Assembly (NCBI GenBank): GCA_030062745.1
Contig: CP099846.1
Location: 4,836,001 to 4,900,000 of the forward strand
DNA length: 64,000 bases
Direction of reading: 5' to 3'
Source of the DNA: Capitulum mitella
Lineage: Eukaryota > Arthropoda > Thecostraca > Pollicipedomorpha > Pollicipedidae
Shown: piece by piece, positions 56,259 through 64,000 of the stretch
How positions within the stretch are numbered: position 1 is the stretch's first letter
Layout: each line of letters begins with the position of its first letter
Translations under genes and position numbers: made by a program
The notes under the pieces: model-generated
Database searches by the model: none
The model's input: the letters and a program-made list of their open reading frames with translations, nothing else
Told to the model about the DNA's origin: nothing

Positions 56259-56938
56259 TCAATCCACCACATAGTTCCTCAAGTACGCCGGCCGCCTCCT
56301 TTCCCGCAGGGTCTCTCGGGCAGTGATGTAGGAGGAGCGCACTGGCGCGGAAACGGCCACAATTGTAAGTCGCCAGCGTGCGTGGGCAGCGCCTCTGCCT
56401 GAGGCGGACATGGCGCCTCTTCCGGGCCAGACATCGGCGCATGCGCGGGCGTCAGTTCGGTGGGCAGCACGACCGCAGGTGGCGGCGTCTGAACTTAAGT
56501 GACCGACTGCCCGCGGCCACGTGGAGGTGGACGGCGACGCCGGTCCTTGGCTCGACAGCATCTTGTTTGCGGACCGTGGCCGCTGGGTGATGGGGGTTGG
56601 GGTGGCCTCGGTAAAGTCGTGGGTCGATTGGCGCGTGCCAGCCCTCGAACGCGCCACAGGGACCACCTATTCCTCAGGGTCACCGTTCCGGGTCCGTGCA
56701 CCTTGACTAGGTACTGGTCGTGAGGCTTGGCCTCTACAACTACGCGGGTCCTGTCCCAGCGTTTTCTGTAGAATACCGTCTGGTTCTGCATGAGCACCGC
56801 GGTGCCCGGCGTCAGTGGTGGCGGTTGACGCGTGTGGTGACTGAGATTGTCGACTTGCTTGGCGAACTTCAGCCTGAGCGCCTCTTTTTGACGCTGCCAT
56901 GTCTCGCGCCGCAATGACGGAAAAGGACGGTAAGGTAA
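56259..56938 (-). pseudogene. Ty3/Gypsy pol remnant (integrase C-terminus)
   Basis: A decayed end of a retrotransposon polyprotein. One frame (56495-56914) shows the post-catalytic integrase pattern with RRETWQRQKEALRLKF, LTPGTAVLMQNQ, KRWDRT and VTLRNR, typical of Gypsy-type GPY/F-like C-termini. The last residues, YLRNYVVD and stop at 56259, are in another frame, so a frameshift separates them. The upstream frame is closed by a stop just before 56938, and integrase core, RNase H, reverse transcriptase and gag are absent. It cannot be functional. Confidence 0.75.
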
Positions 56939-57075
56939 CTTGGTGAGTTACCTCGAGGCCGCAGATCTGCTGCTGAACGGGGGTCAGTCACGGGTATGAT
57001 CAAAATGGATTTAATTTAAGGTTCCTACTATTTATTTAATGGCATGTATTATCTAAATAACTGAAAAGTATTTAA

Positions 57076-58283
57076 CCCAATTCCCGGAGGGCTAGACGGT
57101 ATGGCCGATTCCCGGCAGGGGGCGGCCGGATTCGGCCCCCCCCCTGAGGTCTCGAGAACTACTTATCCGATTTCATCGCAACAAACGGCAATCGATTTGC
57201 CGTGACGTGAACTACATTTTTATAAAAAAAAATTCTCAAAATTTTGAAATTGGTGGATACAGGGGGACAAAAATGTCAAAATGGGGGGTACTTTTTGACT
57301 TCTTATAACTCCGTTGTTTATGGACCGATTTCGATAAAACTGGCATGAATCGAGAGATTATGGATAGGGCTTTTACCATGGGTATGCAAATTTGAAATTT
57401 TGAGAAAATTCATGGGCGTTCACAGGGTTTCAAAAATAGGGGGATTAGTTTTCCAATAACGGAATGAACAAAGAGGCCAAAACACTTTTTTAGCTTCTGC
57501 TAGTCATGTTATGCTAAAGAAGTACAAATCGCATTACAATGTTTGTATAATGTTAGCATAGGCGGTGCCAGAGACATAAAAAAGGGGGAACTGTCATGGT
57601 CACACGTTTCTCAGATCAACTTGTGACCTTTGACCTTAAATGACCTCCAGTGACCTTGAGGTCACCTGGAATGATGTCGTGTGCATTCAATATTATCTGT
57701 AAACGTTTTTAATCGATTGAATTCACTCTATTCCAAAAAAATCATTTTTTGGCTTTTGCGATATAGGGTACGTGCACTGACATTTTAGGTCATAGCTCCG
57801 TGACCCGACCTGATATCAAGCTGAAACTTACACAAGTAGAAGGCATCCTTCTACGTCATATATATTCCGGGTTTGGCATTTGAAAAAACGGCACCGAAAT
57901 TATAGCGAAAAAACAAATTTTGACTTTTGATCTTGACCTGACCTTGTAAAGTGACCTCAGATAAACAAAATTACATATGCACATTGCCCAACTATTTAGC
58001 TATACATTCATATAAAGTTTTAAGTTCTATCTTAAACACTCTGTTTTTGGCAGACATTTTCCTTTTACCCTCAACATGGCCAAAAATGGCCTGAGGTGCC
58101 TTCCAAAAACGTTGCCTGGCTCCGCCCCTGTGCAAAAAAGAATTTCGAAATTTTGTTACGGCGTGTAGAAGGAATAGCTAGGAAAAGTGACCAAGTTTCG
58201 TGAAGCTGCGTTAAAAAGCCTGGAATTGGCAAGCAAAAAACCCGAGGGGGGGTGGATTCCGCCTCCCCCTGCCGGGAATAGGG
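57076..58283. mobile_element. piggyBac-type non-autonomous element (1.2 kb)
   Basis: 1208 bp between TTAA at 57072-57075 and 58284-58287, the hallmark piggyBac target. Terminal repeats are CCCAATTCCCGG and its counterpart CCGGGAATAGGG. Subterminal GC hairpins are GGGGCGGCCGGATTCGGCCCC-like on the left and GGGGTGGATTCCGCCTCCCC-like on the right. No open frame above 60 codons lies within it, so the transposase must act in trans. Confidence 0.8.
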
Positions 58284-58316
58284 TTAATCAAAAGATTAGT
58301 TAATTAAGGGATGTAC

Positions 58317-58510
58317 TTTAACATCTTGTATTGGAGATGAACACAGCGAATGTTCCTGGCTGAAACAGAGAACAACCAAGACTAGCTAATGTCGTGAAGG
58401 GACATGTGGATCATAGCATCAAAGGACACCTCCACATCATGACTAGCACTCCATCATTCCATCGCCCATGAGGTTCATGTGGTCTATGTGTTGGAATCCC
58501 GGCAATGTGT
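58317..58510 (-). repeat. LTR-like segment, copy B
   Basis: Homologous to 56062-56227. It lies just outside the right TTAA of the piggyBac-type element, which suggests that element inserted into it. The sequence from 56940 to 57071 may be its continuation. Confidence 0.45.
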
Positions 58511-60977
58511 AGTGTTAATGGCAGCGTTACCAAAGAGTAAAAATACTGGTTTGTGGTTAAATAGTCGTATCGGGGTTTTAAACTATCGGATTAGGGTAGG
58601 GGTGTAGTTTTAAGAAACATGTCATGGAGTGATATCAGTTTTAGTCGCGATGTCATTTGCCTGCTTAACATCCTTAAGTCCCCAAGTGTGGATTTCGTGG
58701 CAATTTTCGGAATTTTACTTTTATTCTTGGTATTTTTGGAAACATTTACTTCCGTGCCAAGGTACTGTAACTTTATTCATTAATGTCATATGTCATATGT
58801 CATGTCATAAATTTATTCATTATTGTCATCAGGCTTGCAATATTCCTGCATTAATACATAACATCTCATATAACATATAACATATTCACCATACGTAACA
58901 TCAAGAAAAAGGCTAGGGTGTTTCTCTCATCACATTAAACTAGGGGCTTTATGTACAAGGTATTAGAAAAGATATCTTTTCTCAAGGGCTCTTTTTCCCT
59001 AAACAAGGAGACGCCGGACCTCCTGCTGGGAGATGTTTCACTCCACAGTTGGGCCATGCAGATGGAGGACGTGTGTTTTTCACGTCCTCAGGTTGGGACG
59101 TGCTGTGTTCTGCGTAGTGTCGGCAGACCGGATCGGCCTGGTGCCAGGTCGGGTCGGGCAGAGCCAGGACCGAAGTCACCTGTCCGCCGTCCGGAGCCTA
59201 GTGTGACGTCACAGCCAATAGGGACCGTGCGGAGGTGATGTTAGCCCGATCGCAGCCTGTCTGGTACAGAGTGCAGTCAGCAGCCGGTTCTCAATGAGTG
59301 CTGTCGTTTTCCTGCCTTACATTGTTGTCGCTTCCTGGTAGCCAGAGTGCACGTAATGTAGGGTCCGCACTCGTATCTGCTGTGCCACACAAACACGCGT
59401 CTCTTCTCCAGTAATACTCTGTCGTCTTGCTTGCTTTCGTTGCGTTTTTCGCAGTTTAATGTCAGCTTAGTTTTTCACTTGTTGCGGCTGTTAGCGAAGG
59501 AGTTTGCCTTTCCTCACACAGTTTGTTCTAACTGTTGCTACGTATGCGTTTAGTTCAGTTTTACGTCAGCTCAATTTAGCCGCGTACTCGTACACACAGG
59601 TCTTCACGTACCTTACGGTTAAAAGGACGCAACAATGGCGTGTGCTCGACTTATTTACCGCCGAACACCGAAAACGGCAGAGTTTTTACGAGATATTCGT
59701 GACCTCGTAGCCCAGTTTCAAAACCCTGTTGCACGACTCCGTAATTTTTATGCTCGCATCCCCATTTAGAGGTATAAGAGAATGGTTGAACAGCTTCGCC
59801 ATATCTTCGGGGATTTTATTGGCGTTAGAAACACGGCCGCTGTTGATGCTGAATCCTATCGTTCCAAACATCGCAATGCGTCCACGTATTCATGGTGGAA
59901 GGACTAAGCCGTCGACCGCCCCACGGGAGGCAAGGTCGGGCAGTGCCCCAGGGCACAGCCGGACCACTGAGCGCCAGCCAATCAGCGCCCGGGGTCCGGC
60001 AGCAGGCCCGCACCGCCACCCAGGCCTAGTGGCTGGTGGCGAGAGGACACTCAAACGAATGGTACTTAACAACGCCCAGTATGAACGGCTGTGAACCCAT
60101 GTCATGTTTCCCATTAGCCCGCAAGGCTAAAGGGATAATAAATAACTCTACTTGGCCATAAGCTTTCCAGAAATCGACATCTTTGTTGACTGATGTGTTG
60201 ATTCAGGTATTAAAAGCAGCGACCCTACTCTCAACGAATGCACACAAGTTTGTCAGACACAACTGGCATCATGCTACAGACTACAAGAAAAGCTATAAAG
60301 CTGGAGCAACCAGTTCGACCGATTTCGCCGTACCGTTTTCGCCATTATCGCAGCGCAACGTAAACAGGAAACATGGCTGTCGGAGAACCACATGAGAGCG
60401 GTCACAGAACATTGTCGTTGCAACACCGAATGGTATAAGACTAAGCTAGGATCCAGACTCAAACACTGCTGGGCAAGGGCAAGCATTTCAGTTAGGCCAC
60501 TCTACAGTTCGAAACTCCGCAAATATATTCTCTTGTCCTTTTACTGTTTATTTACTTGGCTGTCTAAGGCGACGCAAATTCAAGGTCTCTGCATCGGTGG
60601 GCGGGAATCCAAGCACCACTACAGCACACATCCAGTAATTCAAAGCTCAGCTCGTCACCACGTCCAAAGACCGTACACAATGACGCCAACACGCGACCAG
60701 CAGAGCATAGCATGTTTTCAACAGGCATGAACGCGACTTAATCCGACCAGAAACTTTCGCCAGTTCCGCCAGTCACGAAAGATGATGGAGGGACTATGGA
60801 TATTTGTTGGACGGTAGCGTTCTGGGAAATTAATGGTCGACATCGTAGAAAATTAATGGTGCCCACTCAACAACATGGCACCGCCAACAGCGGCCTCGGA
60901 CACCCCAAACTGGCTGGATCTGACCCGGCCTGCATCTTGTACGGAAACAATAGGGAGTCGCAAGACTCGTAACAGTA
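58511..60977. other. No recognised gene
   Basis: CpG-normal DNA. Short open frames have no family resemblance. No splice-linked coding series, RNA gene or repeat array stands out. Confidence 0.4.
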
Positions 60978-61345
60978 TGTGCTTCCGTTTCAAAACTGCT
61001 GACATCGCCGCCGACGTTGAGTGCGCGAAATTGCAGCCAGCATATATCAGCAGCACAGCGATGGCCAGTTGAGTTCCGGCCATTGTTCCAGTGCGGACTA
61101 TACAAATAACGTTATGCGATATTTGAAGACCAGTGGTATGACAATGCGCAGGACTTGTTTGTATGCTCGACGTGGACTGGTTACCTAGTCCAGCTTTGCA
61201 TTCCGAAATAACTTTCTACTAGAGAGATCGCCAAATGGTCACTTTAGTAGTCTCACAAATAACCTGCCTTAACACTATAGCTGATTTACATTGGGAAATA
61301 CCTCACAGCAAACTTCGGAGACGAGAGTTTCACTTGGAGATCTTG
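60978..61345. repeat. Duplicated 0.35-kb segment, copy A
   Basis: Matches 62693-63032 in the same orientation over most of its length. Landmarks are CATTGTTCCAGTGCGGACTA, GGTTACCTAGTCC, and CCTGCCTTAACACTA. Moderately diverged; class unknown. Confidence 0.7.
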
Positions 61346-61493
61346 TTATTCCGTAATACTGAGCCAACGAGAAGTTGTCGCTATACAGTTAATGCTGGTA
61401 GGATTCTATTTTGAACGTTGGTTGTTTGAAAGTACGCTGATCAGTGGTTTTCTCAATGATATATCGAACGCCACTGAATAGCCAGTGATGGTA

Positions 61494-61690
61494 TGTCTGT
61501 CAGCGATGGCCTGTCTGACGTTGCATCAGCTATTTGTCTGACGTTGCACCAGCTGTCTGTCTGACGCTGCACCAGCCGTCTGTCTGACGCTGCACCAGCT
61601 GTCTGTCTGGCGCTGCACAGCTGTCCGATGCTGCACCAGCTGTCTGTCTGACGCCGCACGAGTTGTCTGACGCCGTATAAGCTGGTTGCG
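61494..61690. repeat. 21-24-bp tandem array
   Basis: About eight units on the theme CTGTCTGACGCTGCACCAG with small length changes. It lies between the two copies of the 0.35-kb duplicated segment. Confidence 0.88.
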
Positions 61691-61699
61691 TCTGTACAA

Positions 61700-62692
61700 A
61701 TCTGTGCCAGCCTTTTGCTGTCGAAGCTACGCAGGCCGGCAACGGGGTGCGGCTGGTATGCTGGCCTGACCCATTTAAGCTTTTCCTGGACACTGAGAGG
61801 ACAGTCCGGCCTGCCTCAGTTTATTGACTGAGCGGACGGTGCGGACAGAGCGGACTCTGTTTGTCGCAGGCGGCTAGGGGCACAGAGCAGCACAAGTTTT
61901 CAACAGTCATGTATGAGGCAATCTGAGCAGATGGTTTCGCCAACTTCGCGAGAGTTAACATTAAGACACGGGTCAGAGAAATCCACACACAACTAAACAC
62001 TAGTAGAGGCTAGTCCCATAGTGATCTGGGTATAGTGTTGGAGACGTTCATGTGACGGAAAACACCAGCAGTCGTCAATAGGTTCACTCTCTCCTCTGAC
62101 AACAGCCATTGTATTTTGTAGCAAGATGTTTATGAGCGGAATCACCAAAAAAAGGTAGTCCTGAACGGCCCGTCATTTTTCGCAAGTTCACAAGGACCAT
62201 GCTGTGTAACTGTATGCTGCAGAACAGCGATATTGCGAACGGCACGTCAGGCGGCGCGTTCATCCCCCCACGTGCAGGCGTAATGGTCGTCAGTGCCGAC
62301 CCGGACGGCACTCCCCGTGGACGTGCATGGGTCAGCAGAGTCATCCAGGTGGTGTCGGGAGCTGCCCAACTGAACCACCGGGACTGAGACAGAGATCAAC
62401 GACTAGCGACTGTTACTGGCAACATGGCGACAAGTAATCACGGTCAGTAACCAGATGTGGATCGGAGAACTAAGGATGCTATGACACTCGGGTGACCATA
62501 GTTTCGGCAAACATCGTCTTGCGAGGTTAAAAAGGGTAAAACAAACACACATCGACTTGCGAAGTAAATACTTACATTTAACACCACATGCCTGTGCTTA
62601 AGCCAAAATGCACATCGGACGCAATGGCATGTTTCATGCCTGCACATTATCCTGTTTAGAAAGCGGTGAAATGTCCGACTAAACAATATTTG
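61700..62692. other. No recognised gene
   Basis: Unassigned DNA between the tandem array and the second duplicated segment. Nothing beyond short chance frames is seen. Confidence 0.4.
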
Positions 62693-63032
62693 TTTTTGCT
62701 TCAGAACGGCTGACACAGTCGTTGATCTTGAGAGCGCGAAGTGGTCCCGAACATAGTAGCAATAGAGGGATGAACAAACAAGTGCTGGTCATTGTTCCAG
62801 TACGGACTACGATGAATAAAGTCATGCGATATTCGAGGACCGATGGCATGTCAATACGCAAGACTGGTTTGCATGTTTAGCAGAGACTGGCTACCTAGTC
62901 CGGCTTTATATCGTGATATGACTTCGTGATACTGTAGTGATCAAACAATCACTTTCGAAGTCACACAATTACCCTGCCTTAACACTAGACTGACAGCAGA
63001 CTACATCTACAAGCGCTTCACGTAGAGATCAT
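62693..63032. repeat. Duplicated 0.35-kb segment, copy B
   Basis: Same-orientation partner of 60978-61345: CATTGTTCCAGTACGGACTA, GGCTACCTAGTCC, CCTGCCTTAACACTA. Interspersed or segmental duplication cannot be told apart here. Confidence 0.7.
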
Positions 63033-64000
63033 GTCAAATGGCCCGCGTCTGTTCGTCACGGTGCCAGCTGGGGGACGACCCCTCTCAGTTCGTCACGTTG
63101 CCAGCTGGAGGAACTGTATCGGCTGGAGGGACGGACCGCCGCCGAAGATAGCGTGATGGACATCAAGCGAATGGCAGGCAGCTCCACGTGCCGTCATCTG
63201 CCTGATATTACCGTCATCACCTGGGACATGTGCCGCCGCCGTGAATACTAGCTGCCACAGCGAGCTGTCCGGCAGACGTCACCGCAGGACGCCACCATGT
63301 GGTCAGTGTCTCTGCTGTCTGTCTCCGTCCACTGCAGATGATGGAACTGCAGGGACGCGCCGCACGGACCGAGCCGCCGGTTCCGGTCCTGCATCGGTTA
63401 CCTGGCCAACCTCCGCGCCGGCTGTTCCGCGACGCTGTGGCGCGGAGGCGTACGCGGCGCGGCTGTGGCTAGCGCGCATGGCCGTAATTGATAAGCTACG
63501 GTGCTCTGTGGCTGCGGTCGAGAGCAGTACAACAGCAGAGGATGGCAAAATCTTTACAGGCTTAAACGTGGTTCGCGACGATCCCGGCCGCTTGATTAAT
63601 AGCCACGTGGCCGCCTCTTGTTGTAAATCCGGCAGATTTTCCCACATAAGCCTTAGCAGTTTTGCAGCAGGGTGGCAGCAGAACATTTGCTCCGCGCTGT
63701 GGACTCGTGACCGGTTCGGAAAGAGTCTTCTTTGCGAGAAAATCTGATCAGGCGCGGTGATATTGGAAGACGAGATGATTCCGATGTTGCCCCGATCCTT
63801 CTACCGGACTTTATCAAACTGAAGACTTCAAAACAGCTTTTGATCTTGATCCATGATCTTGGCGGGGCTGCCTGTCAACATCAGCAATTATCTATTCATT
63901 CAGCTATTTTCTATAGGTATGATAAAGTTATGTGGTTTACATTTTCCCCGTTCGGCGCCGCGTCGTATCCGACTGCGGCCGGCAGAGGTCATACGACATG
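63033..64000. other. Right-edge stretch without recognised gene
   Basis: A 168-codon plus-strand frame (63241-63747) and a 127-codon minus-strand frame overlap here. Neither resembles a known family to me, and neither shows splice context. Treat as unassigned. Confidence 0.35.

Noticed and set aside
63241-63747. 168-aa plus-strand frame at the right edge
   Set aside because: There is no recognised domain, no splice context, and an overlapping minus-strand frame of similar length. It is listed only as unassigned DNA.

Overview
The window is nuclear DNA of an arthropod, most likely a GC-rich crustacean; naming a group such as barnacles would be a guess. The evidence is intron-containing genes with GT/AG splice sites, arthropod-type TTAGG repeats, and proteins of the animal SRSF1, NAGK, PRPF3, ERp29 and ANKRD13 families. 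I joined exons by hand from protein-family similarity, reading-frame phase and splice consensus. All five coding sequences close in frame from start to stop.

Layout: SRSF1 (+, 3648-6726) faces NAGK (-, 10161-17697) tail to tail. NAGK and PRPF3 (+, 22834-30880) diverge from a CpG-containing segment near 18.9-19.9 kb. ERp29 (+, 32213-34281) follows PRPF3 and is tail to tail with ANKRD13 (-, 36313-50532). From about 52 kb to the end I recognise no host gene, only mobile-element debris: two piggyBac-type non-autonomous elements, a Ty3/Gypsy pol remnant with LTR-like copies, a MITE with a 9-bp target duplication, tandem repeats and a duplicated 0.35-kb segment. The five genes are housekeeping genes (splicing, sugar salvage, ER folding, ubiquitin-dependent membrane traffic) and do not form a pathway.

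Four patterns stand out. (1) Several minisatellites have grown out of gene-structure boundaries: a NAGK splice acceptor, two ANKRD13 donors, one ANKRD13 acceptor and the ANKRD13 stop codon are each the end unit of a tandem array, so decoy splice sites or stop copies lie beside the real one. (2) Every gene starts in an AT-rich, almost CpG-free zone and then changes sharply to very GC-rich, CpG-rich exons. Copies of one MITE family show CG to TG/CA change inside such a zone but not outside, as expected of germline methylation limited to gene 5' parts. (3) NAGK has two tandem 85-bp versions of exon 2 with identical splice phases that differ at a probable sugar-contact position. (4) A foldback MITE has a core made of TTAGG telomere repeats, and one copy has a perfect 9-bp target-site duplication.
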